Below, in pieces: positions 36,939 through 45,748 of a DNA stretch of 64,000 nt. The stretch is taken from NCBI GenBank assembly GCA_002427525.1, contig DIRP01000002.1, forward strand, positions 52,209 to 116,208, given 5' to 3'. The notes under the pieces were generated by a model. It worked only from the letters and a program-made list of their open reading frames with translations, made no database searches and had not been told where the DNA came from. Position 1 is the stretch's first letter. Each line of letters opens with the position of its first letter. This DNA is from Bacteroidales bacterium UBA5433. Lineage in GTDB: Bacteria; Bacteroidota; Bacteroidia; Bacteroidales; UBA932. The translations under genes and the position numbers were made by a program.

Positions 36939-38135
36939 CTATATCTTTGAAAACAGGGTTGTTGTATCGTTACCGCCAAATCCAAACGAATTGGTCATCA
37001 CATGTTTTAGAGGGCGTATTGGGTTTTCATCCGTTATCGGGCAAAAGGAAAGCTCCTGCATGGGGTGTTTGAAGTTCAGGTTCACCGGCAGAAAATTGTG
37101 TTGTAAGGCCAGGATAGAAATGACAGCTTCAACGCTTCCGGCAGCACTCGTAGTATGCCCAGTGTAGGATTTTGTAGAAGAAACCGGAGGCACGCTTTCG
37201 GTTCCAAACACCCGCATGAGTGCCAGGCCTTCGCTTATATCATTGTTGGGTGTGCCTGTACCATGGGCGTTGATGTAACCTATGTCTTCCGGCCGTAATG
37301 CTGCATCTTGCAACGCTTTTTTCATTGACAGTACTGCTCCGTCACCTTCCGGTGACGAGGCTGTCTGGTGGTAGGCATCACAGGCATTGCCGTAGCCGGA
37401 TAACAGACAAATAGGCGTTGCACCTCTGGCTTTTACGGAATCTTCCGATTCCAGCACCAGGTAGGCTGCACCTTCTCCCAGGTTCAGTCCTGCCCGTGTT
37501 GCATCAAAAGGGCGACACGGATCTTTATCCAGAATCCTAAGGGTATGAAATCCGTTCAGATGGAATTTTGAAAGGCACTCACTTCCGCCTGCAACGGCCA
37601 TAGAAGTTCTTCCGGTACGAATCATATCTGCTGCCATGACCATAGCATTGGCAGCAGAAGAACAGGCTGTAGAAATGGTAGAAAGTGTATCAATGGCACC
37701 AAAGTAATCTGCAATCATTTGGGTACAGACACCGCAATCGTGTGCCAGGATGTATTCATTTCTGCTGTTATTTTCTATAAAATCAAGAAAGAAAGCTTCT
37801 GTATTTTCCATTCCTCCCACAGTAGTACCGGAAATCAAAACAGGAGGTAAGGAAGCGCCTTTGCTCCACCCGCTTGTTTCAAGGGCTTCTTTTAATGCAA
37901 GAATTCCCATGAGCGCTGTTCGTGTGGTGATTGTACCTGCAGGAATTCCGGTTATTTCCCGCAACTGTTCTGTGCTAAAGGCAACTTCGGCACAAGGCAG
38001 GTGGGAATGGATGGTCTTTAACCACCTGATAGGGCCAATTCCGCTGCGCCTGTTCCTCAGTGCCTCCAGTGTGGGGGGCGCACCAATTCCAAGGGCAGAT
38101 ACGATTCCGTATCCTGTCACATAAACCTTTACCAT
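36939..38135 (-). CDS. FabF-type beta-ketoacyl-ACP synthase (active KS)
   Basis: A 398-residue condensing enzyme with the full catalytic triad: Cys in ISTACSSAANAM (about 157), His in NAHGTGTPNND (about 293) and His in STKSYTGHTTSAAG (about 330). It would elongate the ACP-bound chain with malonyl units. Adjacent to the chain-length-factor-like gene (2-base gap), so the two likely form an ApeO/ApeC-type heterodimer. It lies 9 bases after the acyl carrier protein gene. Confidence 0.9.
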   Translation of the reverse strand: MVKVYVTGYGIVSALGIGAPPTLEALRNRRSGIGPIRWLKTIHSHLPCAEVAFSTEQLREITGIPAGTITTRTALMGILALKEALETSGWSKGASLPPVLISGTTVGGMENTEAFFLDFIENNSRNEYILAHDCGVCTQMIADYFGAIDTLSTISTACSSAANAMVMAADMIRTGRTSMAVAGGSECLSKFHLNGFHTLRILDKDPCRPFDATRAGLNLGEGAAYLVLESEDSVKARGATPICLLSGYGNACDAYHQTASSPEGDGAVLSMKKALQDAALRPEDIGYINAHGTGTPNNDISEGLALMRVFGTESVPPVSSTKSYTGHTTSAAGSVEAVISILALQHNFLPVNLNFKHPMQELSFCPITDENPIRPLKHVMTNSFGFGGNDTTTLFSKI

Positions 38136-38144
38136 TCGTGATGT

Positions 38145-38402
38145 TTAACGTGAGCTGTTTGCTTGTATGTATTCCGCCATTGTAGCAATGGAGCGGAAAA
38201 TATCTTTGCTTTTGCCCGGATCTTCCAATTTAATGCCGTATTGTTTTTCCATCAGGACAATCAACTCCAATGCGTCAATGGAATCAAGTCCAAGTCCTTC
38301 TACAAAAAGAGGCGCATTCTCGTCAATGTCCTCGGGAGTAATATCTTCCAGGTTTAATACTTCAATAATCTGTTTTTTAAGATCTAAAATCAATTGTTCC
38401 AT
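38145..38402 (-). CDS. Acyl carrier protein (second of the cluster)
   Basis: An 85-residue acidic four-helix carrier with the phosphopantetheine site GLGLDSIDALEL (Ser about 42). The ATG at 38402 is preferred to an in-frame TTG at 38411. It overlaps the KS-like gene by 26 bases. It differs from the ACP at 41893-42144 (about 30% alike by eye), so the two probably serve different steps such as starter loading and elongation. Confidence 0.9.
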   Translation of the reverse strand: MEQLILDLKKQIIEVLNLEDITPEDIDENAPLFVEGLGLDSIDALELIVLMEKQYGIKLEDPGKSKDIFRSIATMAEYIQANSSR

Positions 38403-39021
38403 AGGGGTCAACGTATAGTTTATTAATGTTTGAAATACTAAAATTCAATCCGGTATCGGCTTTCTTCCTTGCCATCCATACCAGAACATCGCAGTGTCCG
38501 TCCAGGTATTCGGTCCAGCCGCATAACACCTGCTTTATTTCTGTACAACCAAATGCCCATTCCACAAATATGTGCATTTTTTCTGCATTAAAAGATTTCA
38601 TGATATAAAAAGAGGTTTCCCCGAGTATTTTGTTTCGGATAGCCACCTCACCCGTAACAATGTTGGGTAGGGTGTATACGAAAACGGCCGGGCTGGGGAA
38701 GTAGGCATTTTTTGCAAGTGTCTCCTGAAAACGTTTGTCGTTATCCAGGGACGAACTGCTGTTTGCAAAAACAAGTGCCGTAGAACTGTCAGGTACTTCC
38801 ATATTGTAGTTTAGCGACCTAAGAACCAGTTCTGAAGCAAGAAAACCGGCTTTGGACACATTGTCCATTTTATGAAATTTTGGATAGGTAAGACCCAATG
38901 CGCGGTACAGGTTTGTAAGCCGTACCTGACCTGTGCCTTCAACAGGAGGCGCAAAGTTCCGGTTTCCGTTCAGCACCAGAGCATTGTCAGTAATACGGCA
39001 ATATGCAACTATCTTGTTCAT
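38377..39021 (-). CDS. Half-length ketosynthase-like protein
   Basis: A 214-residue protein that resembles only the N-terminal half of a thiolase-fold ketosynthase (KAGFLASELVLRSLNY, then TALVFANSSSSLDNDKRF and a NIVTGEVAIRNKILGE segment where a KS places its interface helix). No KS cysteine elbow or catalytic His motifs are present. Similar small KS-like proteins occur in Bacteroidota pigment clusters. A structural or protein-protein role is inferred. It overlaps the following ACP by 26 bases and the preceding KS by 4. Confidence 0.72.
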   Translation of the reverse strand: MNKIVAYCRITDNALVLNGNRNFAPPVEGTGQVRLTNLYRALGLTYPKFHKMDNVSKAGFLASELVLRSLNYNMEVPDSSTALVFANSSSSLDNDKRFQETLAKNAYFPSPAVFVYTLPNIVTGEVAIRNKILGETSFYIMKSFNAEKMHIFVEWAFGCTEIKQVLCGWTEYLDGHCDVLVWMARKKADTGLNFSISNINKLYVDPYGTIDFRS

Positions 39022-40142
39022 ACGTGTTTTTCAAATAGCAATACGGCATTCCCGCCACCAAAACCGGACAACGTTTTGATAAAAAAACGTTTATCTGTAC
39101 CGGTCATTTCGGTACTCACACAGAGTTCCCCTTCAATACCCGGCAGCTCGTAGCCAAGCGAAGGTAAAACAACACCTTCTTCCAGTGCTTTTATGGCAAT
39201 GATACTTTCTAAAAGCCCGGCAGCTCCCATAGTATGCCCAAAATGAGCTTTCAAACTAAATACGGGAACATGTTCCAGCCCGGCTCGTGCAAATGCCACG
39301 GCTTCCATCTGGTCGTTGTACGGTGTTGCCGTTCCGTGTGCGCATATAAAAGCCAGATCTTTGGCAGTAATTGATTGCAAAGTACTTGTAAGTGCCCTGA
39401 AAAGGCCTTCTCCTGTTCTGGAAGGTCCGGAAATGTGGTTGGCATCGTTTCTGATACTTCCGCCACGCAGGTAAATCCCCGCGTTTTCACCTCTTCCGTA
39501 TACGATGGTAGCAGCTGCCTCGCCAATATTCAATCCTTTACGACGTGCGTCAAAGGGACGACACCTTTCCTGATCAAGTGATTTGAAAGATTGAAAGCCG
39601 GCAACAATAAAATCCGAGGCCATATCCACCCCTGTAACAACCACGTGTTCCACTCCTTTTTGCCGGAGTAAAGCAAGTGCGGCAAGTTGTGCACAGGCTC
39701 CCGAAATGCAAGCATTGGACAGTATAATAGGTTGGTTGGGGTTCTTGAAATGTGCTGCCAACAGATTGGCCATATACCACAAATGAATACGGTCTTTTTC
39801 AAACCCGTGGTCTGGGCAGGAAAGTAATTCAATATTGCCTTTGGTGGAAGACAGAACAAATACCGTTCCCGGAGCCGAGGCATCAATTCCTGCTTTTTCC
39901 ACTGCCAGATGGGCAGATAAAAGCATAGCCTGTTCGGGAAACGTGTATCTTTCTTTCGGTTTGCACGTTTGCGTGAAAGCTTGCGTTAGTTTTTCCTTGT
40001 CCAAACGGGAAAGTGGTATGTCTGTTCCTGTCGGATCTTTCCATGGGATAACACCGCTTTCTCCCAGACATACACGTCTGTAGCATGCTTCAGAAGAAAA
40101 GCCCAAAGGAGATACTATGTTATCGGACAACCTTTTTATCAT
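39018..40142 (-). CDS. Beta-ketoacyl-ACP synthase
   Basis: A 374-residue condensing enzyme. The catalytic residues are Cys in LSNACISGACAQ (about 147), His in CAHGTATPYND (about 275) and His in LKAHFGHTMGAAG (about 310). The N-terminus is shorter than FabF (begins IKRLSDNIVSPLG). The ATG at 40142 overlaps the thioesterase stop by 4 bases; the longer frame to 40169 would need a GTG. It is likely one of the elongating or starter KSs of the pigment pathway. Confidence 0.87.
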   Translation of the reverse strand: MIKRLSDNIVSPLGFSSEACYRRVCLGESGVIPWKDPTGTDIPLSRLDKEKLTQAFTQTCKPKERYTFPEQAMLLSAHLAVEKAGIDASAPGTVFVLSSTKGNIELLSCPDHGFEKDRIHLWYMANLLAAHFKNPNQPIILSNACISGACAQLAALALLRQKGVEHVVVTGVDMASDFIVAGFQSFKSLDQERCRPFDARRKGLNIGEAAATIVYGRGENAGIYLRGGSIRNDANHISGPSRTGEGLFRALTSTLQSITAKDLAFICAHGTATPYNDQMEAVAFARAGLEHVPVFSLKAHFGHTMGAAGLLESIIAIKALEEGVVLPSLGYELPGIEGELCVSTEMTGTDKRFFIKTLSGFGGGNAVLLFEKHV

Positions 40143-40564
40143 AGGAGGACATTGTTTTTCCGCTTCCACTCTGTATAAAAATCGGGACTGTACAATACCA
40201 ATTGGTACTCTGAATCAAGAAACACCTGGGTGGTACTTCCTGTAGCTACAAGCAGCTGGTCTTTTTCTCTGAAAACCTTATACTTGAATACCACTTTGGC
40301 AGCCTGAACGGGTACGTATTCAATTTCAATACGGGCCTGGTCGCCGTAAATAAGCGGATGTTTGAATTCAAACTGCATATCTACAAGCGGAGCATAGTAT
40401 CCATTGTCAAAATATGTTAAATACGTAAGGCCGTATTTCTTGCCAAACGATTCACGGGCATCTTCAAAATAGAGCACATAGGCACCGTGCCACACAATAT
40501 TCATGGAGTCAACCTCGCTAAAGCGAACCGTTATTTGTTTACTGTTTTTTAAAATATCATTCAT
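40139..40564 (-). CDS. 4HBT-type acyl thioesterase
   Basis: A 141-residue single hotdog domain. The N-terminal RFSEVDSMNIVWHGAYVLYF (about 11-30) is the 4-hydroxybenzoyl-CoA thioesterase signature with the catalytic Asp. It would release the polyene from the ACP or proofread stalled chains, like ApeK in proteobacterial clusters. The ATG at 40564 is chosen over a TTG at 40579. It overlaps the upstream dehydratase by 8 bases. Confidence 0.85.
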   Translation of the reverse strand: MNDILKNSKQITVRFSEVDSMNIVWHGAYVLYFEDARESFGKKYGLTYLTYFDNGYYAPLVDMQFEFKHPLIYGDQARIEIEYVPVQAAKVVFKYKVFREKDQLLVATGSTTQVFLDSEYQLVLYSPDFYTEWKRKNNVLL

Positions 40565-40994
40565 TGTCCCGGCTTTCAATATCTGTCAAAAACAATTTCA
40601 TATGGCATGTGGCTGCCGTTTTTCCATTACAATGAACTTCTGAATGGAGTATAATGGCATTAAACACTTCATGTTCTATTTCAATATTAGTTATTAGCCG
40701 GTCCCCCGGCTCAGGACAGAAATAAACACAAAAATTTTTTACGGCTCCAATAATACCAACTTTTACAGACATTTTATTAATCAAGCTTTTATATCCCAGG
40801 CGTGCAGCACACGTTTGAGCCATGTTTTCCAACAGGCCTGCTTCTGAAAAGTAACCACGGGAACAAAAAAGGTTGTTCTCTTTGATAGTCATTTCAGTAG
40901 TAGCCAGGTATCCGCTGCATGATATCAGTTTGTCCACCATAATAAAAGGGTGTCTGTGAGGTAACAGTTCTTCTATTGTAAAGTGTTGTATCAT
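40557..40994 (-). CDS. Hotdog dehydratase, ApeP/FabA-Z-like
   Basis: A 145-residue hotdog protein with the FabZ-like opening LLPHRHPFIMVDKLISC (about 9-25). Where FabZ has the HFPGxPxxPG loop it reads RGYFSEAGLLENMAQTC, so the catalytic His is absent while the acidic Glu of the second half (LLENMAQT) is kept. This fits the partner (ApeP-type) subunit of a heteromeric dehydratase with the protein at 34704-35084. The ATG at 40994 overlaps the acyltransferase stop by 4 bases. Confidence 0.8.
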   Translation of the reverse strand: MIQHFTIEELLPHRHPFIMVDKLISCSGYLATTEMTIKENNLFCSRGYFSEAGLLENMAQTCAARLGYKSLINKMSVKVGIIGAVKNFCVYFCPEPGDRLITNIEIEHEVFNAIILHSEVHCNGKTAATCHMKLFLTDIESRDNE

Positions 40995-41893
40995 ATTACA
41001 TCTGTATTCCAAAAATCAAAGAAATTGAACCACTGGTGGGGGTAAGCGTGTACTATTTCTTCCAATTGGGCTACGTACTTATGGCAAAGCGCCTCTGCTG
41101 TTTTACGTGAGCTTTTGTATTGGGTACGATCTACCTCCACAGGCATACAGTAAATGTGGTATTTCTTTTTCTTTTCTCTCATAACAAACAAAGAGATCAT
41201 AGGTACATTCAACTGAGCAGCCAGCATAAAGCCACCCATTGGGAAAAGGGCAGGGCTTCCCAGGAAGGGAACGGTAAATGCTTTTGTGCTTCCAAACAAA
41301 CGGTCACAGGGCATGCTTACAATATCTCCTTTATCGAGCGCTGTTTTAATTGTAAAGAGGTGTGACATATCGGGTGAAATTGAAATAAGGGATGCCGTAT
41401 TGCCCGACAAAGCCTGCGCTCTGTGGGATTGTAAAAAGGCAGATTCACCTCCAAAAACAACGGCATGCAATTTTTTGACCTGTTGTTTCATAAAATAACC
41501 GCATATTTCAAAATTTCCCATGTGGGCACCGGAAATAACAAAACCGCTTTCCCCTTCAAGCAACCGTGTAAAAGAATCCCAATTGGTAATTTTTGATGAA
41601 AAAATATTCTTTTCTCTGGCAAACAAATAGAACCTGTCTATCATCATTTGTCCAAACAAGAAATAGTTTTTGTAAATATTACGGAGGGTGTTCTTGTGAT
41701 AGCCTGTGCGTCTAAAATATTCTTTTATCGCCCGGTAATAATTCCTGTTAAACAACATATAAAGAGGGACAACCACGGCCAGAATGATGTAACTGACACG
41801 AATGTTTACAAGACGCAATAACACTAGCAGTGCTTTTTGCCCAATGTTTCCTCCGCCTGTAGTCCCTTTCCATGCTTGATTTTTATTTGACAT
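40991..41893 (-). CDS. LpxL/HtrB-type acyltransferase of the pigment cluster
   Basis: A 300-residue membrane acyltransferase of the late lipid A acyltransferase superfamily. An N-terminal hydrophobic helix (VSYIILAVVVPLYMLF, about 34-49) anchors it. The HxxxxE-type site is GAHMGNFEICG (His about 124) and the C-terminal HQWFNFFDFW is typical of LpxL. It would transfer the aryl-polyenoyl chain from ACP to a lipid or glycolipid. The TGATG junction with the upstream ACP stop gives coupling. Confidence 0.86.
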   Translation of the reverse strand: MSNKNQAWKGTTGGGNIGQKALLVLLRLVNIRVSYIILAVVVPLYMLFNRNYYRAIKEYFRRTGYHKNTLRNIYKNYFLFGQMMIDRFYLFAREKNIFSSKITNWDSFTRLLEGESGFVISGAHMGNFEICGYFMKQQVKKLHAVVFGGESAFLQSHRAQALSGNTASLISISPDMSHLFTIKTALDKGDIVSMPCDRLFGSTKAFTVPFLGSPALFPMGGFMLAAQLNVPMISLFVMREKKKKYHIYCMPVEVDRTQYKSSRKTAEALCHKYVAQLEEIVHAYPHQWFNFFDFWNTDVI

Positions 41894-42144
41894 CAATTAT
41901 TAGCCTTTAGCTTACCTTCTATATAATCATAAAATTGCAACAGGGTTTTTACTTTTGCCATTTCTTCCGGCTTAATTTTAAAACCAAAATTTTGCTCAAC
42001 TACTACTACAATATCAACAAAGTCAAGGCTGTCAATCCCCAGGTCTTCCTTTAAAAAAGCATTCTCCTTCAGGGCTTCAGGTGCCACTTCAATATCCTCA
42101 ATCAGAAAGTTGTTGATAGTTTCTATGATTTGCGTTCTGTTCAT
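41893..42144 (-). CDS. Acyl carrier protein (first of the cluster)
   Basis: An 83-residue acyl carrier with the phosphopantetheine site LGIDSLDFVDI (Ser about 39). The ATG at 42144 is chosen; the frame extends to 42234 but only by overlapping the KS coding end, and the family length fits the shorter form. It lies 26 bases after the KS gene, the widest gap in the cluster, and overlaps the acyltransferase by one base. Confidence 0.9.
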   Translation of the reverse strand: MNRTQIIETINNFLIEDIEVAPEALKENAFLKEDLGIDSLDFVDIVVVVEQNFGFKIKPEEMAKVKTLLQFYDYIEGKLKANN

Positions 42145-42170
42145 TTTGTTAATTACAAATATTACGTAAG

Positions 42171-43388
42171 TTACAATTTTTTCAATATTAATGCACTGTT
42201 CGTTCCGCCAAACCCAAACGAATTGGATAGGCAAATACCAAGTTTTTTATCTGTTGTTTTGGCAATTATATTCATTTTTTTTGAGAAATCATCCGGCTCT
42301 TCCAGGTTAATATTGGGAGCCATAAAAGAATTCTGCATCATAATAAGGGTGTAGACTACTTCACTGGATCCTGCCATCCAGCATTCGTGACCTGTCATGC
42401 CCTTTGTGGAACTTACCGGAGTCCGGTGCATCCCAAAGACTTCATCAATGGCCATAGCTTCGTACGAATCTCCAAGAACGGTGGAGGTGGCATGTGCGTT
42501 AATATAGTCAATATCAGAAGGTTTTAGATTTGCATCTTGCAGAGCGCGTGTCATGGCCAGGGCAGATCCTTCGTTGCTGGGTTGAGATATATGTACTCCG
42601 TTGGAAGAAAAGCCGTAGCCAACCACCTCGGCATAAATTCTGGCTCCGCGTTTTACAGCGTGTTCGTACTCTTCCAGAATGACTGTGGCGGCTCCACCGC
42701 TGGGTACCAGGCCATCCCTTCCTTTATCAAAAGGACGGGAAGCTTTTTGTGGTTCATCAATCCGGATGGAAAACGCGCTCAATCCGTCAAAACTGGCCAT
42801 ACTCAGGTAATTGGTTTCTTGTGCTCCACCACATACAATCATATCCTGCAGTCCCAGTCTTATGAACATGGCACCCAGCCCAATAGAGTGGGACCCGCTG
42901 GCACAGGCAGCACTGATGGTGAAATTAATGCCCCGCAGCTTGTAAATGGTGGATAAATTCATGGTTACCGTAGAGTTCATGGACTGAAAAATAGCTCTCG
43001 ATCCCATGAGTGTGGTATCTTTCTTTTCCAGGCAAGTTTCATGAGATTCAATGACTGCCTTACTGGAAGAGTCGTTCCCGTAAAGGATTCCTGTTTCATG
43101 TTTTTCCAGATAATCCATTCCAATACCGGCATCTTTCAAAGCTTCTTCTGTAGCCATGTAGGCATATTCTCCTTCTTCCGGAAGACAGATACGTTGTCTG
43201 CGGTTGAGTGCTTCTCTCAGGTCCGGTTGGGGCACAATACCTGTAAGCGGAGACCGGTATCCGTATTCTGTTCTTTTTGGATCAATGCCAATACCGCTCT
43301 TCCCTGTAAACAAACTCTCTCGCACTTCCTCCAGGTTTGTACCAATGCATGAATAAATGCCCATCCCCGTAATTACAACTCTCTTCAT
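42171..43388 (-). CDS. FabB/FabF-type beta-ketoacyl-ACP synthase
   Basis: A 405-residue condensing enzyme. Catalytic residues: Cys in SAACASGSHSIG (about 161), His in NAHATSTVLGD (about 296) and His in STKGMTGHECWMAG (about 330). The opening KRVVITGMGIYSCIG and the end CLSNSFGFGGTNSALIL are typical. It is the first KS gene after fabG and ammonia-lyase, 8 bases from fabG, and could be the starter-accepting KS (ApeR-like). That assignment is inferred. Confidence 0.9.
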   Translation of the reverse strand: MKRVVITGMGIYSCIGTNLEEVRESLFTGKSGIGIDPKRTEYGYRSPLTGIVPQPDLREALNRRQRICLPEEGEYAYMATEEALKDAGIGMDYLEKHETGILYGNDSSSKAVIESHETCLEKKDTTLMGSRAIFQSMNSTVTMNLSTIYKLRGINFTISAACASGSHSIGLGAMFIRLGLQDMIVCGGAQETNYLSMASFDGLSAFSIRIDEPQKASRPFDKGRDGLVPSGGAATVILEEYEHAVKRGARIYAEVVGYGFSSNGVHISQPSNEGSALAMTRALQDANLKPSDIDYINAHATSTVLGDSYEAMAIDEVFGMHRTPVSSTKGMTGHECWMAGSSEVVYTLIMMQNSFMAPNINLEEPDDFSKKMNIIAKTTDKKLGICLSNSFGFGGTNSALILKKL

Positions 43389-43396
43389 AGTAAATT

Positions 43397-44125
43397 TTAT
43401 GTATGCAAACCGCCGTTTACGGATAATACCTGTCCTGTAATATACGCAGCTTCTTCACCGGCAAGGAACCGGACAGCAGCTGCTACTTCATGGGGCTTCC
43501 CAAAACGACCTGCCGGTATGCGTTTTTTATGTTCTTCCGGATCTATATCCTCTGTCATGTCAGTTTCTATGAATCCGGGTGCTATACAATTAACTGTCAC
43601 TTTACGGGGAGCCACCTCCAGGGCAAGAGATTTGGAAGCTCCAATCAATCCGGCTTTAGAAGCAGCATAATTGGTTTGTCCCGGCATTCCTGCCAGGCCG
43701 GACAACGACGCAATGTTAATGATACGCCCGTAACGTTTAACCAACATGTTTTTGAGTACGCGCCTGGTGACGTAAAAGAAGCCGTAGAGGTTGGTTTCCA
43801 GCACTTGGTTCCAGGCATCGTCCTGCATGAAGATCATCAGATTATCTTCTCTGATACCGGCATTGTTTACCAGAACACTTATGTATTCTCCCGGATGGGC
43901 ATGTTCCCACACATCCAGCGCTGCATCAACTTCATTTTTATCTCCCACATTAAAAGGGAGCAATGTTGCAGTTCCCTTTTCAGCTTCAATGAGTCTGACC
44001 GTTTCTTCTGCTGCCTTGCTGTTTTTAGCATAGTTTACCAGAACGCAATATCCTTCTTTTGCAAGTGCTATGCAAACAGCACGTCCTATACCGCGGGATC
44101 CACCTGTAACTAAAGCGTATTTCAT
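43397..44125 (-). CDS. 3-oxoacyl-ACP reductase (FabG-type) of the pigment cluster
   Basis: A 242-residue SDR. The cofactor motif is VTGGSRGIGRAVC (about 6), the NNAGIRED is near residue 89, the catalytic Ser is in IINIASLSGLAG, YAASK is near 153, and the C-terminal end VNGGLHT fits FabG. It would reduce the 3-oxoacyl-ACP at each cycle, like ApeQ. The start overlaps the ammonia-lyase stop by 4 bases. Confidence 0.92.
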   Translation of the reverse strand: MKYALVTGGSRGIGRAVCIALAKEGYCVLVNYAKNSKAAEETVRLIEAEKGTATLLPFNVGDKNEVDAALDVWEHAHPGEYISVLVNNAGIREDNLMIFMQDDAWNQVLETNLYGFFYVTRRVLKNMLVKRYGRIINIASLSGLAGMPGQTNYAASKAGLIGASKSLALEVAPRKVTVNCIAPGFIETDMTEDIDPEEHKKRIPAGRFGKPHEVAAAVRFLAGEEAAYITGQVLSVNGGLHT

Positions 44126-45657
44126 GATATAGGTTTGTTATGATTCATATAATCAATTGTCTTTTGTATATAGGGATACAAAGGTACATCTTCTGTAACG
44201 GGTGGGAAAAATTCACGCACTTTCTTGTACACAGCAGCTGTGGCAGGGGAGAGATCCTTTTCTATCTTAAGGCATGTAACTCCTTGAACCAGTGCCATAA
44301 GGTGTATAGCCGCAACCTGGAATGCATTGGTAATCACATGAGAAGTAATCAAGGCCGAGTTGGTCCCCATGCTAACCACATCCTGGTTGTCGTTGTTATT
44401 TGGAATGGAATGCACGTAATTGGGCATACTCAGGGTCTGGCATTCTGCCGTAGTCGATGTTGCTGTAAATTGCGCCGCTTGCATCCCGTAATTCAATCCG
44501 GGAATACCCAGGTTGACGAAAGCCGGTAGTATTTGGTTTACCTTGTCATGGCACACGTAATTGAGCTGCCGTTCCATAAGCATAGCCATACGTGTTACAA
44601 CGATCTTCATTTTATCCATTTCCAGAGAGACGTAATCACCGTGGAAATTGCCGCCGTGGTACACATTTTCGCTGACAGGATCAACCACAGGGTTGTCGCT
44701 GCTTGAATTCAGCTCCTGTAAAAGAATGCATTCTGCAACATCTAACGTATCTGCAACAGGTCCCAGAATCTGCGGTACACAGCGCAGGGAGTAGAAAGGT
44801 TGAACCTTATCACGGAAAACCTTGTCCCCGTTCAATTTTTTGTTGTACAATACCGTTTTTCTCTGTTTTAACAACCGACTTCCTTCCAGTATCCGACGCA
44901 TTTCAGACGCAACAAATTGCTGTCCGCCGTGCCCCTTTTTATCATTTAACTCCGGTGCCAGAAAATCATCGTAGGATCCGGCTATTTCATTCACTAGTGA
45001 ACTCGCTGCCACAGCCCAGTCAAACAGCCTGCGTGCCTGGAACAGATTGATGAGTCCAATCCCCGTCATCACAGACGTACCGTTTGTAATCGCCAGTCCC
45101 TCTCGGATTTTTACCCGGATGGGTTCCAGTCCGTTTTCTACCAACACCTCGTTTGTTTCTCTTACCTTTCCACGGTAACGGACCTGACCTTCTCCAATGA
45201 GAGCCAGTCCCATATGAGCCAACTGTACCAAATCGCCGCTTGCCCCTACGCCGCCGTGTTGCGGAATCAACGGGTAAATATCCCGGTTGATAAATTGAAC
45301 AAGTAAGGCGGGAAGGGATGGATGCACTCCCGACCATCCCTGGGCAAAAGTGGCCAACCTGGCAATCATAGCGGCTCTGACTTGCATGTCAGCAAGGTGG
45401 TTTCCTGCACCGGCGGCATGTGAGCGTATCAGATTCAATTGCAATTGAACCATATCCGCATCGTCAATGCGGTATTGGGACATAGGCCCAAATCCGGTAT
45501 TGATTCCATAGATGACTTTTTCTTGAGAAAAATTTTTGAGAAAGTCATAGGAGGCTTGAATTCTTTCCTCTGCTTCGTGGCTAAGAGCAATTTTTGAACT
45601 ACCCGTCAAAAGCTCTTCTAAGTCATTACTATTTAATTCCTTATTATACTTAATCAT
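44122..45657 (-). CDS. Tyrosine/histidine ammonia-lyase, FjTAL-like, first gene of the pigment cluster
   Basis: It has 511 residues. The MIO cofactor forms from the Ala-Ser-Gly in HGGVGASGDLVQLAH (about 140-150). IYGINTGFGPMSQYRI (about 50) holds the catalytic Tyr loop and HSIPNNNDNQDVVSMG (about 410) is the family active-site loop. It closely follows the remembered sequence of the Flavobacterium johnsoniae tyrosine ammonia-lyase of the flexirubin cluster, so 4-coumarate is the likely product. The selectivity loop reads RSHAAG, as in histidine lyases and FjTAL, so it does not settle the substrate. The promoter element at 45684-45691 would drive the whole cluster. Confidence 0.9.
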   Translation of the reverse strand: MIKYNKELNSNDLEELLTGSSKIALSHEAEERIQASYDFLKNFSQEKVIYGINTGFGPMSQYRIDDADMVQLQLNLIRSHAAGAGNHLADMQVRAAMIARLATFAQGWSGVHPSLPALLVQFINRDIYPLIPQHGGVGASGDLVQLAHMGLALIGEGQVRYRGKVRETNEVLVENGLEPIRVKIREGLAITNGTSVMTGIGLINLFQARRLFDWAVAASSLVNEIAGSYDDFLAPELNDKKGHGGQQFVASEMRRILEGSRLLKQRKTVLYNKKLNGDKVFRDKVQPFYSLRCVPQILGPVADTLDVAECILLQELNSSSDNPVVDPVSENVYHGGNFHGDYVSLEMDKMKIVVTRMAMLMERQLNYVCHDKVNQILPAFVNLGIPGLNYGMQAAQFTATSTTAECQTLSMPNYVHSIPNNNDNQDVVSMGTNSALITSHVITNAFQVAAIHLMALVQGVTCLKIEKDLSPATAAVYKKVREFFPPVTEDVPLYPYIQKTIDYMNHNKPIS

Positions 45658-45683
45658 GGGATGATGCAGGTAAAATAAATAGA

Positions 45684-45691
45684 CAAATATA
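45684..45691 (-). promoter_or_regulatory. Candidate -7 element for the pigment cluster
   Basis: TATATTTG on the minus strand ends 26 bases before the ammonia-lyase ATG in a very A/T-rich region. No other convincing promoter is visible inside the 20-kb cluster because genes overlap or abut. Confidence 0.5.
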
Positions 45692-45734
45692 GATTATTTT
45701 ACAATAAAAAATAAATTGGCTTATACAATTAGAG

Positions 45735-45742
45735 TATATTTG
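45735..45742 (+). promoter_or_regulatory. Candidate -7 element for the pirin gene, abutting the start codon
   Basis: TATATTTG lies only 6 bases upstream of the ATG at 45749. Transcription would start at or next to the start codon, giving little or no leader. Confidence 0.5.
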
Positions 45743-45748
45743 CACATT

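Noticed and set aside
25216..45657. Classification of the cluster as a true flexirubin (dialkylresorcinol) cluster
   Set aside because: No DarA- or DarB-like gene could be recognised in or beside the cluster.
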